Source of the DNA: G963677085 sp963677085
Lineage (GTDB): Bacteria; Planctomycetota; Planctomycetia; Pirellulales; Thermoguttaceae
NCBI GenBank assembly: GCA_963677085.2
Contig: CAXXFH010000004.1
Location: 3,906,001-3,970,000 of the forward strand
Length of the DNA stretch: 64,000 bases
Reading direction: 5' to 3'
Shown here: in pieces, positions 25,266-34,036 of the stretch
Numbering within the stretch: position 1 is the first letter of the stretch
Layout of the letters: every line of letters begins with the position of its first letter
Notes under the pieces: model-generated
Told to the model about the DNA's origin: nothing
The model's input: only the letters and a program-made list of their open reading frames with translations
Database searches by the model: none
Translations under genes and position numbers: made by a program

Positions 25266-25589
25266 ATGGAAGACCTCTTCGCCATTCTGTTCTGGGCGCC
25301 CGTGCTTGGGGTGATTCAGGCGGTCGTGGCGATTCTCTGGCCGAGCGACAATCCGGCGATCCGCCGCCTGCAACGTATAACGGCCGGTCTGGCGGCCGTG
25401 GGGTTAATCGGCATCGTTGCAGGCATTCTACTTGGGCTGCTGATCCATTCCGGTTGGGGACTATTGGCCGGCTTGGTGGTCGGCTACATTGGGCTGATGT
25501 CCGCTGGGCATGTTGGTGCCGCTACGGAGAGGCGTTGTCGCGACCGGGCGGAGGGCAGCGAGAAGGCCTCCAAAAAACAAGCGTGGTAA
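25266..25589 (+). CDS. Small membrane protein of unknown function
   Basis: The 107-residue protein starts MEDLFAILFWAPVLGVIQAV and has three hydrophobic stretches (about residues 5-25, 42-62 and 68-85), then a charged C-terminus (RRCRDRAEGSEKASKKQ). ATG 25266 is preferred because the longer upstream frame is translated hairpin repeat. I do not recognise a family. It is codirectional with the DUF900 gene, but 270 bp of repeats intervene, so co-transcription is doubtful. Confidence 0.55.
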   Translation: MEDLFAILFWAPVLGVIQAVVAILWPSDNPAIRRLQRITAGLAAVGLIGIVAGILLGLLIHSGWGLLAGLVVGYIGLMSAGHVGAATERRCRDRAEGSEKASKKQAW

Positions 25590-25793
25590 CGCCGCATAAC
25601 GGCAACACTCTGTCGCAATCCGACACGGGGTTTTACTGGAAATGGGTGACGCTTTGCCCTAGCATCGACTAGTGCTTGTTTGAACCCGAATTGACGGGAG
25701 CCGTATGCTCGTGTTCAGCACTGGCTGGCAAGCAGCCAGTGGCACCCAACGCGGTCGGCTTGGGCTGATTCGACGTTACCCAGTGGAGTTGCC

Positions 25794-28109
25794 ATGCAGA
25801 CTGATCTAAAATCGCGTTGCGCTTCGATAATCCCACCAGAATTCTCCCTCCAAAATTCCTCCCGCGGTTTGCCAAACGCCGCCATTCGGTTTGGTGGTCG
25901 TCGCACGGCGGTTGGTTTGGCGATCGTGCTGGCCCTGGCAGCGAACATGGCCAACACGGTCGCCGCCGAGGTGCGGATTGGGCCCGACAACTTGGCCGAG
26001 TTGCCGGCCGGGACGACGGTGCACGCCAGTGTGAAACCGGCGTTGTTGCCCACGGCAGGCGGCGCCACCGATCCCGTGGCCGACGCCCATCCGTTGGCGT
26101 TTTCCGTTGGCGGAATCTCGTTGCCCACCGAGGGCCTGTTGGCTGCCGCCCATGGATCAATCGCCTTAGACTGCCGCGTGCCCGAGGTGTGGCCGGCCGA
26201 CGACGACCGAACGCTGCTGCACATCGCCGCGCGGCCTCATGCCCATGTGACGCTGTTCTTCCGCGGCGGTGTGCTGCTGGCCGTGTACAAGGGTGGCGAG
26301 GACCATTTCGCGTCGCTCCGTTGCGATGAAACCGTCGACTGGCAACCCGGCAGTTGGCATCGCGTGCAGTTCGGTTGGCAGACGGCGGGCGACGAGAAGG
26401 TCGACTTCCTGCTGGTCGTCGACGGCAAGCTGATCGGCGTGGCCACGGGCCGGCTGATCGACACATGGCCCGAGCGGTGCGAAGTTGCCATGCGCGACGG
26501 TTCCCGCCCGTGGCAAGGCCTGCTCCGCAACATCGTCGTTTCGAGCGAGCCGATCGTGCCGCCGAACCTGACGCCGGGCAACCGTACGATCACTGTCGAC
26601 GGCGATCGACCGATGGGCGAGTGTTATCGCTTTTGGACCGTTGGCAACTACAACAAGCCGCACCGGTTTGCCACGCCTGGCTACAGCCAGAGAATTCCCA
26701 AAGGACAACCCTTCATCAAACAGGTCAACGCCGTGTATCTGCTCGGCGGACGATACCGCGACCAGAACAACTGGTTTCAGGGCGTCGCATCCGACGGGCA
26801 GATTCAAACCGACTTTGCCGGTCTGATTGCTCAACTGAAGGGCATCGAGCAGGGCGGGTTGCGGCCGTGGATCGTGTTGGACAATGTGCCGTACAACATG
26901 AGTGATCCACCCCAGGAAAACACGTACGGCAACACGGCCCCACCGGCGGACGAGCGGATTTGGGAGCAATACGTGGAAGCGGCCGTTCAGGCGATGGTCG
27001 AAGCCTTCGGTCGCGAGAAGGTCGCCAGTTGGTGGTTTCGCGTGGGCACGGAGCCCGACCTGAATCCTTCGCACTGGGTGGGCACCAAAGAGCAATATCT
27101 TGCCCATTACGATCACACGGTGGCCGCCGTCAAACGTGTGTTGCCCGAGGCGATTATCGGCCCGGGCAATATCCTCAATCCGGCCGACGCCAAAACGAGC
27201 ACCCGGCCAACCTGCTTCTGGGGCCTCGACATCATCGACCACGCGGCCACCGGCACCAACGCGGTGACTGGCCAGAAGGGCACCGCGATGGATTGGTTCT
27301 CGTTCTCGTGGTACGGTCGTGTCGGCCAGCCGCTGACCGTGTTCGACGAGGCCGTATCGCTCACTCGCAACCGGCTCAAACGTTATCCGCAGTTCGCGGG
27401 ACTGCCGTTGATCGTTGGCGAGTTCGCTGTGTTGCACGACGAAAGCGGTCGGCGAATCTGGGGTGGCGACACGAGCGAATGGGCTGCCAGCTTCTACGCC
27501 GGCCTGGCCGATCGCGTGTATGCCCACAATATCCGCCAGGTTTACGAGTGGTCGCAAACCACCGGCGGCGTGTTGCATCCGAGGACGCAAGTGATCAAGA
27601 TGCTCGACTGGATGAGCGACGGAAAACGACTGGCGGTCGACGTTGAGGCCACCTCGGCGGCCAACTGCGGAGCCATCGGCTGCCGCAAGGGAAACGACCT
27701 TTTCGCGTTGGTCTACAACCACCGCGCTTTGCGGCGTCCTACGGTGAGCGAGGGTGTGCATCTGGTCTTTCAGGATGCACGAATAAAAGCCGACACACAG
27801 TGGAAGCTTTCCGAGTGGCGGGTCGACGTCGACCATGCCGCTTGGGTCCGGGCGTTTGCGGCCGACTGCGCGGCGGCGGGCGTGCAGCCGCTACCCAAGG
27901 CAGGCCGTTTTGAGGGAGCCATCAGTTACCTCTACGGCGAGCCCGGCGTAGAGATCTTCTACAAAAACCGAGAGAAATACGCCCGACTGGCTGCCCTACC
28001 GAAGACGCGAGACGACGCGTCGGTCACCGTGGCCGACGGTCGGTTCTCGCTTGACTTCGAGATGCCGGGCCACAGCGTCCGGCTACTGCGGCTCACGCCA
28101 GTCGAGTGA
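25794..28109 (+). CDS. Secreted GH39-like glycosidase with LamG-like N-domain
   Basis: The 771-residue protein has a late signal peptide (hydrophobic segment ~40-57, cleavage near TVAAE). Residues ~90-265 look like a LamG/concanavalin-type sandwich (SIALDCRVPEVWPADDDRTL, SWHRVQFGW, VDFLLVVDGK). The TIM barrel (~290-650) resembles clan A, family 39-type enzymes. WWFRVGTEPDLNPSHW supplies a candidate acid/base Glu (~418), although the canonical Asn is replaced by Thr. LIVGEFAVLHDESGR supplies a candidate nucleophile Glu (~542). Members act on xylosides, uronic or other plant and algal glycans. A beta domain closes the protein. TGGAG precedes the ATG. It begins the carbohydrate-oriented stretch up to 37.6 kb. 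Confidence 0.68.
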   Translation: MQTDLKSRCASIIPPEFSLQNSSRGLPNAAIRFGGRRTAVGLAIVLALAANMANTVAAEVRIGPDNLAELPAGTTVHASVKPALLPTAGGATDPVADAHPLAFSVGGISLPTEGLLAAAHGSIALDCRVPEVWPADDDRTLLHIAARPHAHVTLFFRGGVLLAVYKGGEDHFASLRCDETVDWQPGSWHRVQFGWQTAGDEKVDFLLVVDGKLIGVATGRLIDTWPERCEVAMRDGSRPWQGLLRNIVVSSEPIVPPNLTPGNRTITVDGDRPMGECYRFWTVGNYNKPHRFATPGYSQRIPKGQPFIKQVNAVYLLGGRYRDQNNWFQGVASDGQIQTDFAGLIAQLKGIEQGGLRPWIVLDNVPYNMSDPPQENTYGNTAPPADERIWEQYVEAAVQAMVEAFGREKVASWWFRVGTEPDLNPSHWVGTKEQYLAHYDHTVAAVKRVLPEAIIGPGNILNPADAKTSTRPTCFWGLDIIDHAATGTNAVTGQKGTAMDWFSFSWYGRVGQPLTVFDEAVSLTRNRLKRYPQFAGLPLIVGEFAVLHDESGRRIWGGDTSEWAASFYAGLADRVYAHNIRQVYEWSQTTGGVLHPRTQVIKMLDWMSDGKRLAVDVEATSAANCGAIGCRKGNDLFALVYNHRALRRPTVSEGVHLVFQDARIKADTQWKLSEWRVDVDHAAWVRAFAADCAAAGVQPLPKAGRFEGAISYLYGEPGVEIFYKNREKYARLAALPKTRDDASVTVADGRFSLDFEMPGHSVRLLRLTPVE

Positions 28110-28787
28110 CGGTGTGTAACGCTCTGCCGGAAGAAGCGAAAGGTTCGGTGCTACGGGCTGCTTGTTAGCCAGCGTGGGTAACGGCCCAGTATAGGTAACG
28201 GCAAAATGCGAACACGCCAGCCGAAGCGCGAAATCGCGAGCGGGGAACGCGGACAACAGCGATCGTTTTGCGGTATTTGTCCTCCCCGGTGACAGGCCCT
28301 ATTGCGAGCCCTACTGCGCGAAATGATCTGAACCACTCGCGCTCTCAAACACACCTCGACCGGGGTTTACCACGGGCGTGATGCTTACACGTTCCGGTGG
28401 ATGTGGCGAAAGTCGACTGCGTTCCAGCTTCTTTGTCTGCTCGTTCTTGGCTCTTCCGGGGGGCGATGAGGGTTGTCCTGGTGTGTATGATTCCATCAAG
28501 GACGGTCCGAAAAACAACTTGCCGTTTTCCAAGGCAAAACGCGAGGGGCGCCGCGAAGCACGGCCCGGTGAATCGGCAAGTTATTTGTTGGTCAATCCTA
28601 AAGAGTTTGATTTTCGAGGCGGTTTCAAAACCCAGCCTCGGGGTCGTATCTCCGCTGAACGAACAACCTCCGCACCAGTTTCGAAACGGCTTCTATTCCT
28701 CCGACTGGCATGCGTCGTGCTACCTTTGCTTTTCAAACCTATAGACGTTTAAGTTTTTGGCAGTCCGTTAAGATGAAAGGTTTTCCT
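28110..28787. other. Intergenic region with R5 repeats
   Basis: This is the largest gene-free stretch in the window, 678 bp. The first 390 bp show no recognisable feature. R5b (reverse) is at 28501-28575 and R5a at 28616-28694. The promoter of the HdeD gene should lie within 28700-28780. An open frame of 124 codons through the repeats has no protein-like features. Confidence 0.5.
28501..28694. repeat. Dispersed repeats R5b (reverse) + R5a, copy 3
   Basis: On the minus strand the first part reads TTGCCGATTCACCGGGCCGT, GCTTCGCGGCGCCCCTCG and AAGTTGTTTTTCGGACCGTC, aligning with 20786-20876. The second part (GGCGGTTTCAAAACCCAGCC ... TTTCGAAACGGCTTCTA) aligns with 20677-20754 in forward orientation. 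Confidence 0.68.
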
Positions 28788-29345
28788 ATGTCGACCGATA
28801 TAACACACGCCACAAGTAGTCTGATGTGGGCAGGAATTGCCCTGATGGTTTTCGGCGCGATTGCTGTTGCAGCGCCGACGTTTGCCGGCACGGCTGTAGT
28901 AACGCTCATTGGTGTTGTACTGCTCGTGTCGGGAGTCATTGAGTTCGTTCAGGGATTTCGCGAAGAAACCTGGGCGCACAAACTCTGGTCGATAGTTTTG
29001 GGTGTTATTACTACGCTTGGTGGAATCTTTGTTCTGGCCCATCCGCTTTTCGGCCTGAAAGTGCTCACCTTGACTTTGGCGATCTACTTCGCTGTCGGTG
29101 GGATTTGGAAGATCGTGGCTTCGTTTTCTTACCGGCCGGCAGCAGGCTGGCCAGCAGTGCTCGTCAGCGGGTTGATCAGCTTGATCCTCGGAGTTCTCAT
29201 CTGGCGGCAGTGGCCTGCGTCGGGACTCTGGGCCGTGGGTATCCTCGTCGGGGCCGATTTATTGGTGACCGGATGTTCGATGATCATCGTGGCGATGACC
29301 GCGAAGCATCATCATGGCGACCTCGGCGCACCAGCCGGGGCGTAG
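28788..29345 (+). CDS. HdeD family (DUF308) membrane protein
   Basis: The 185-residue protein has six predicted membrane helices, and each pair repeats the HdeD/DUF308 pattern: LMVFGAIAVAAPTFAGTAVV then LIGVVLLVSGVIEFVQGF, LGVITTLGGIFVLAHPLFGL then LAIYFAVGGIWKIV. HdeD of E. coli is linked to acid resistance at high cell density; in other bacteria the family is uncharacterised. A His-rich HHH lies near the C-terminus. ATG 28788 with AAAGG seven bases upstream is chosen over ATG 28773, which overlaps that box. The HAD phosphatase gene follows after 39 bp on the same strand, so the two may be co-transcribed. Confidence 0.85.
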   Translation: MSTDITHATSSLMWAGIALMVFGAIAVAAPTFAGTAVVTLIGVVLLVSGVIEFVQGFREETWAHKLWSIVLGVITTLGGIFVLAHPLFGLKVLTLTLAIYFAVGGIWKIVASFSYRPAAGWPAVLVSGLISLILGVLIWRQWPASGLWAVGILVGADLLVTGCSMIIVAMTAKHHHGDLGAPAGA

Positions 29346-29384
29346 TATGCCGTCAACCGTACGAATACTGTCTTCGAGGTTCCA

Positions 29385-30371
29385 ATGAATATCATCGGAT
29401 CGCGACTTGTCGTTGTCGCTTGGCTGGTGTGTTGCTCTATCACGTGGGCCGACGATCCGTTACCGTCGTGGAACGCGGGACCGGCGAAGAGTGCGATTGT
29501 CGATTTTGTTGGACGGATTACCACGGAAGGAAGCCCACAGTATGTTGTACCGGCCAAGCGCATCGCCGTGTTCGACAACGACGGCACTTTGTGGCCGGAG
29601 AATCCCGTGCCGTTTCAACTGGCGTTCGTGCTCGACGAACTAAAGAGGCTTGCTTCCGAGCATCCCGAATGGAAGACCAATTCTCACATCCAGGCTGCCC
29701 TTGCCGGTGATGTGGCGAAGCTCAAGGAGGAAGGCTCAGAGGCACTGGTGCAACTCCTCGCAGGTACCCACGCCGGCATCACCACGGAGCAGTTCAACGC
29801 CAACGTGCGGCAATGGATGAAGACAGCCCGGCACCCACGGTTCCATCGGCCCTACAATCGGCTCGCCTACCAACCCATGCTCGAACTGCTTGCGTACCTT
29901 CGGACCAACGGGTTTAAGACCTTCATCGTCTCGGGCGGCGGTGCCGATTTCATGCGAGCCTGGGCCGAAGAGACCTATGGCATTCCGCCGGAGCAGGTAA
30001 TTGGCTCGATCGGTGATGTCCGCTTCGAAATCCGCGACGGCCGGCCGGTGCTTATGAGACGGCCGGAAATCGATTTCGTTGACGACAAGGCCGGTAAACC
30101 GGTCGGCATCCACCGGTTCATCGGCAGGCGCCCGATCGCCGCTTTTGGCAACTCGGACGGCGATCTGCAGATGCTCCAGTGGACGACCATCGGCCAGACG
30201 CCGAGTTTCGGCCTGCTTGTTCACCACACGGATGCCGAAAGGGAATGGGCGTACGACAAGGCCCCAAGCAGTTCGGGTAAGTTGGTCGACGCTCTCGCCG
30301 AAGCGCCCGAGCGAGGCTGGATCGTCGTCGACATGAAGAAGGACTGGAAGATGCTTTTCTCTTCGTATTAG
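29385..30371 (+). CDS. Exported HAD-superfamily phosphatase
   Basis: The 328-residue protein has a signal peptide (VVVAWLVCCSITWADD) and a class I HAD core. Motif I is VFDNDGTLW (nucleophile Asp64, acid/base Asp66), motif II is FIVSGGGADF, a Lys follows in VDDKAGKP, and motif IV is AFGNSDGDLQML. A long helical cap lies between residues ~75 and 160. The overall form resembles phosphoserine phosphatase-like exported acid phosphatases that release phosphate in the periplasm. GAGG stands seven bases before the ATG. It is probably co-transcribed with the HdeD gene. Substrate unknown. Confidence 0.82.
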   Translation: MNIIGSRLVVVAWLVCCSITWADDPLPSWNAGPAKSAIVDFVGRITTEGSPQYVVPAKRIAVFDNDGTLWPENPVPFQLAFVLDELKRLASEHPEWKTNSHIQAALAGDVAKLKEEGSEALVQLLAGTHAGITTEQFNANVRQWMKTARHPRFHRPYNRLAYQPMLELLAYLRTNGFKTFIVSGGGADFMRAWAEETYGIPPEQVIGSIGDVRFEIRDGRPVLMRRPEIDFVDDKAGKPVGIHRFIGRRPIAAFGNSDGDLQMLQWTTIGQTPSFGLLVHHTDAEREWAYDKAPSSSGKLVDALAEAPERGWIVVDMKKDWKMLFSSY

Positions 30372-30585
30372 TTGGCTTGCATTTCTCGCAGCCAGATTTC
30401 CCGTGGCTCCACAGAGGACATTGATCCCCCGACGGGGACTGTTGTCAACTCTGGCCGTGAATGTCCATATTTGGCATGATATTGTCGAAATACGTCATTT
30501 GCGGAGGGGCGTTAACCATTTACCATGGAACACGTGAGGATGAGGATCTTACGTCAGGATAACTTCACGTGAAGGAGGTGCAACA

Positions 30586-32091
30586 ATGCGATTCGATTGT
30601 GGTAAATGCTCTGGGGTTGGCTTCGTCGGTATTTCGCCTTTGCGGTCACCTGCCGTGCGAACGCTTGCCGTCGTCTTTTTGGCGAGCCTGTTCGTCGGCT
30701 CTTCGGCTATGGGGCAGGGCAGGAAATACAGGTCGATCACCTGGGAGAAGTTCAACGCCACTGGGCCCGAGCTGAAACAAATCGGGCGGATTGCCGTCCG
30801 GCACGCCAAGGACATCAAGTCGTCGCCGTGGTCCGTCGGCTGCGAGACACTCGACCGCGACCAAGCGAAGTTCAGCGTCTACAAAGACTACGTGGGCGAA
30901 TTGGGTGTCAAACATGGCCGGCTGCAAAGCGGTTGGGCCAAGTGCGAGAAACAGAAGGGCGTTTACGACTTCGCCTGGTTGGATGAATGCGTTTACGGCC
31001 TTAGCGAACAGGGTGTGAAACCCTGGGTTTGCCTGTGCTATGGAAACCCGATCTATGGATCGAATGTCCACCTGGGGGCGGGTATCGGTGCGTTGGTCTA
31101 TTCCGAAGAGGCCATGAACGCTTGGCTGAAGTACGTCGAAGCGACGGTTGCCCGCTACAAGGATACCGTCAACGAATGGGAGGTCTGGAATGAGCCCAAC
31201 GGTCATCCCAGCAAAGATTACGCCATCCTCCTGATGAAGACTTCCGAGGTGATCAAAAAGGTGCAACCCGACGCGGTCATCTTTGGGCTGTCGTTGGCAG
31301 GAGTAAGTACGAAGTTCACCGAGGGTGTTTTGGATATCCTGAAGGCCAACGGCAAACTGGATTGTTTCGAATACCTGACGTATCACCCATATACACACAA
31401 TCCGGATACGAGCTATGCCAGCGTCGAGAAGCTCCAGCAACTGGTAGACTCTTACAACCCGAAAATCAAGCTGTATCAAGGCGAAAACGGCTGTCCCTCG
31501 ATCTTGGAATGGACTCACGCTCTGGCCCACTATCCTTGGACGGAATACAGCCAAGCGAAGTGGTTCTTGCGGCGCATGGCGGGCGACGGGGTTCGCGGCA
31601 TTCCGTCGTCGGTTTTCACGATCATCGACCTGCGATATCCCAACATGTTGCAATCGTTCGGCCTGATCCGCTCGAACCTGTTGCACCAGTTTATCTACAA
31701 GCGGCCATCCTACTACGCCGTTCAGCACATGGCCGGTTTCTTCGACAGCGCGGTCAAGCCGGTGGGCCTGTTGCAGTACGAGTCGAATTCTCCGCGCAAG
31801 ATAACGGTTGCCGGCTTTCAGAAGGAGGGAACTCCCGTCGTGTTGGTCTGGTACAGCGACAAAACCCCAAGCGACGATCTGGAATGGGACTTGGTCGATC
31901 TGACGATCAACGGCGCGAAATTCCAGGACCCGGTGTACGTCGAGATGATCACCGGCCGGGTTTACGAGATCGACAAGTCGAAGTGCACCATCGAAGGCGA
32001 CAACACGAAGCTGACCGCATTGCCCATGTGGGACAGCCCCGTAATGATCGCCGAACGCTCGCAGGTCGGACTGCGGAAAGAAGCGAAGTAG
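30586..32091 (+). CDS. Secreted clan GH-A glycoside hydrolase
   Basis: The 501-residue exported protein (hydrophobic segment ~23-42, then GSSAMGQG) is a TIM-barrel glycosidase. VKHGRLQSGWAKCEKQKGVYDFAWLD is typical of GH39/GH5-like enzymes. WEVWNEPNGHP carries the acid/base Glu (~203), and KLYQGENGCPS carries the nucleophile Glu (~299). The end is a small beta domain. It probably cleaves a beta-linked plant or algal glycan; the exact family is uncertain between GH39 and GH-A relatives. The start is supported by the strongest Shine-Dalgarno in the window, AAGGAGGT seven bases before the ATG. Next comes the GH28-like gene, so both may work on one polysaccharide. Confidence 0.75.
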   Translation: MRFDCGKCSGVGFVGISPLRSPAVRTLAVVFLASLFVGSSAMGQGRKYRSITWEKFNATGPELKQIGRIAVRHAKDIKSSPWSVGCETLDRDQAKFSVYKDYVGELGVKHGRLQSGWAKCEKQKGVYDFAWLDECVYGLSEQGVKPWVCLCYGNPIYGSNVHLGAGIGALVYSEEAMNAWLKYVEATVARYKDTVNEWEVWNEPNGHPSKDYAILLMKTSEVIKKVQPDAVIFGLSLAGVSTKFTEGVLDILKANGKLDCFEYLTYHPYTHNPDTSYASVEKLQQLVDSYNPKIKLYQGENGCPSILEWTHALAHYPWTEYSQAKWFLRRMAGDGVRGIPSSVFTIIDLRYPNMLQSFGLIRSNLLHQFIYKRPSYYAVQHMAGFFDSAVKPVGLLQYESNSPRKITVAGFQKEGTPVVLVWYSDKTPSDDLEWDLVDLTINGAKFQDPVYVEMITGRVYEIDKSKCTIEGDNTKLTALPMWDSPVMIAERSQVGLRKEAK

Positions 32092-32107
32092 CGCGATTTG
32101 GTGGAAA

Positions 32108-32155
32108 TAGTGCTTCTCCCCTCTCCCCTTCGGGGAGAGGGGCCGGGGGTGAGGG
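32108..32155. repeat. Solo half of the MITE/REPIN-like element
   Basis: CCCCTCTCCCCTTCGGGGAG then AGGGGCCGGGGGTGAGGGG equals the left hairpin of the 191-bp element. The terminal repeat and the second hairpin are absent. It lies just after the clan GH-A gene and could terminate its transcript. Confidence 0.7.
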
Positions 32156-32296
32156 GCCTGCACAACCAAGCACTCCAGCGATTCCTCGATTGGCTGTAGC
32201 GCCAACGCACGAATCCTCTCTTTGCCGAGCACGAATGTGTCACGTGTCAAGACATTGCTCCTCGTTCCTCATTGTTCCCACAGCGAAGGAGATGAA

Positions 32297-33613
32297 ATGA
32301 GACATCTGGCCGGTTGTTTGTCCGTCGTGGTTTTGTTAACGGTTGCTACCATTTCGCAAGGCGCCGGTCCGGACCGGTTGTTCAACGTCACGGAGTTTGG
32401 CGCCGTGCCGGATGGCAAGACGAATAACACGGCGGCGATCCAGAAGGCGATCGACGCCTGCGCGACGGCGGGTGGCGGGACGGTCCGGGTGGCCGGGGGC
32501 CCGTTCATGACTTATACCCTGCACCTGCGTTCCAACGTCCGCCTGGAAATCGAAGCGGGCGCCTCGCTCGACGGTGGGCCCGATCCGCTGCTCTATCCGG
32601 AGTTCGAGCCGTCGCCCCATTGGCGCGTCGAGTACAGTCTGCGGCGGAACAAGCGGGCCATGTTCTACGCGGTTGCCCAGAAGAATATCGCGATCTGCGG
32701 CCGCGGCACGATCAACGGTCATGCAGAACTTTTCCACGAGCCTTCCGGCAACAACAGATGGTGGCGCCGCAAGCACGACCAGTTGATCACCGGGCGCAAC
32801 ATCTTTCTCGTCGGTTGCCAAGACGTCCTGCTCGACGGATTCATGATGTACAATCCGGCCGGCTGGAGCATGTGGCTGCTGGATTGCGATCGCGTGAACG
32901 TCCGCGGGCTGAGGATCAACATGGATCCGCAAATCCCCAATGGCGACGGCATTCATATTGGTTCCTGCCGCGATGTCACCGTGAGCGACTGTCTCGTTGC
33001 AAGCGGCGACGACGCGATTATCCTGCGGGCCTACCAGCATCAACTCAACGAACCGAAGGCCTGCGAGCGGGTTGTGGTTTCCAACTGCGTGCTGCAGAGC
33101 AATTCATCGGCCATTCGGATCGGCTGGACGCACGACTACGAGGTCCGCGACTGCCGATTCAATAACTTGGTCATTCGGAAATCGACCATGGGCATTTCCA
33201 TACATTTGCCCGCCGTGGAAAAAGTCCCCAATGACCCGCCACGCGGCCCGGGCGTTCCGCCGCTGCCCGAAGGAGATGCCGTACGGCCGTTTGGCGTCGA
33301 AAACGTGCATTTCAGCAACATCAGTATGGAGAGCAAAGGGGCGCCGCTTTCAGTTTCCTTTGCCCCGGATGCCAAGGTCAGCCGGCTGCGCAACATTACC
33401 TTCTCGAACATGACGATCCGCTCGCCCGAGTATCCCGTCTTCCGTCTTCGGAAAGGGGATCGCGTGAGCGACATTCTCCTGAGCAACGTACGTTTCGAGA
33501 CTCTCGACGGCGGCAAGAATACGTTCGACATCCGGGGAGTGGAGCGTCTGACGTTGGACCGTGTGACTTTCGTAGACGCGACGGATTCTTGTGCTTCTCT
33601 CGGCCAACAGTGA
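32297..33613 (+). CDS. Secreted GH28-like parallel beta-helix protein
   Basis: The 438-residue protein has a signal peptide (residues 1-23) and a GH28 pattern. FNVTEFGAVPDGKTNNTAAIQKAIDACATAGGG starts the helix, ICGRGTINGHAELF follows, and IPNGDGIHIGSCRDVTVSDCLVASGDDAI holds the two conserved acidic sites (NGD for NTD, and GDD). The third family motif (G-H-G) and R-I-K are not found: the equivalent strands read SNSSAIRIGWTHDYEVRD and KSTMGISIH. Polygalacturonases hydrolyse pectin; this divergent form may use another uronate glycan. AAGGAG with ATG 32297 defines the start; the frame extends upstream without signal character. Confidence 0.78.
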   Translation: MRHLAGCLSVVVLLTVATISQGAGPDRLFNVTEFGAVPDGKTNNTAAIQKAIDACATAGGGTVRVAGGPFMTYTLHLRSNVRLEIEAGASLDGGPDPLLYPEFEPSPHWRVEYSLRRNKRAMFYAVAQKNIAICGRGTINGHAELFHEPSGNNRWWRRKHDQLITGRNIFLVGCQDVLLDGFMMYNPAGWSMWLLDCDRVNVRGLRINMDPQIPNGDGIHIGSCRDVTVSDCLVASGDDAIILRAYQHQLNEPKACERVVVSNCVLQSNSSAIRIGWTHDYEVRDCRFNNLVIRKSTMGISIHLPAVEKVPNDPPRGPGVPPLPEGDAVRPFGVENVHFSNISMESKGAPLSVSFAPDAKVSRLRNITFSNMTIRSPEYPVFRLRKGDRVSDILLSNVRFETLDGGKNTFDIRGVERLTLDRVTFVDATDSCASLGQQ

Positions 33614-33776
33614 CGGCCGTTTACTCGATGAGAGATTGCCGGACGAGCGTCGTCACGGAGCCGTTCCGCGCGAACGACGCCGTGTCTGCGTGGTTCATTC
33701 CATGCCACGAAAAGCACAAAAAGCCACGAAAAGGAGCAGCCACATGCGTGCGGGACGAGTAGAGAGTAAGTTGCCT

Positions 33777-33968
33777 AAGAACGTGTTTTGAAAAACCTTC
33801 TCCCCTCTCCCCGCCGGGGAGAGAGGGGCCGGGGGTGAGGGGTTTTTGCAGCACGGGTATTCTCGAAAACAACGCCTTCACCGCTGCAACCCACCCTCAC
33901 CCGGCAGCTTCGCCGCCACCCTCTCCCGAAAAGGCGGGAGAGGGTACGCTATTTTTCCAAGGCTCTTT
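33777..33968. repeat. MITE/REPIN-like element, copy C
   Basis: Left end AAGAACGTGTTTTGAAAA is identical to copy B. It has the same two hairpins and GGCAGCTTCGCCGCC, and the right end is decayed (TTTTTCCAAGGCTC). The element occupies much of the 33614-34036 gap downstream of the GH28-like gene; the rest of that gap shows no gene. Confidence 0.72.
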
Positions 33969-34036
33969 TTTGTGTCTTTTCGTGTTTCTTGTGGTCATCG
34001 TCCTCCAAGATTTGGCCTTGAGACGCGATTAATCGT

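Noticed and set aside
26166..27836. 556-codon minus-strand open frame opposite the GH39-like gene, and a similar one at 30646-32250
   Set aside because: Both mirror codon bias of strong plus-strand glycosidase genes that have signal peptides and catalytic motifs.
28378..28752. 124-codon open frame upstream of the HdeD gene
   Set aside because: It runs through two copies of dispersed repeats, lacks a ribosome site, and has no protein-like composition.
33591..33791. 66-codon open frame ending in KLPKNVF
   Set aside because: Its end is the terminal repeat of the MITE-like element, and the rest is intergenic with many Arg codons; no evidence for translation.
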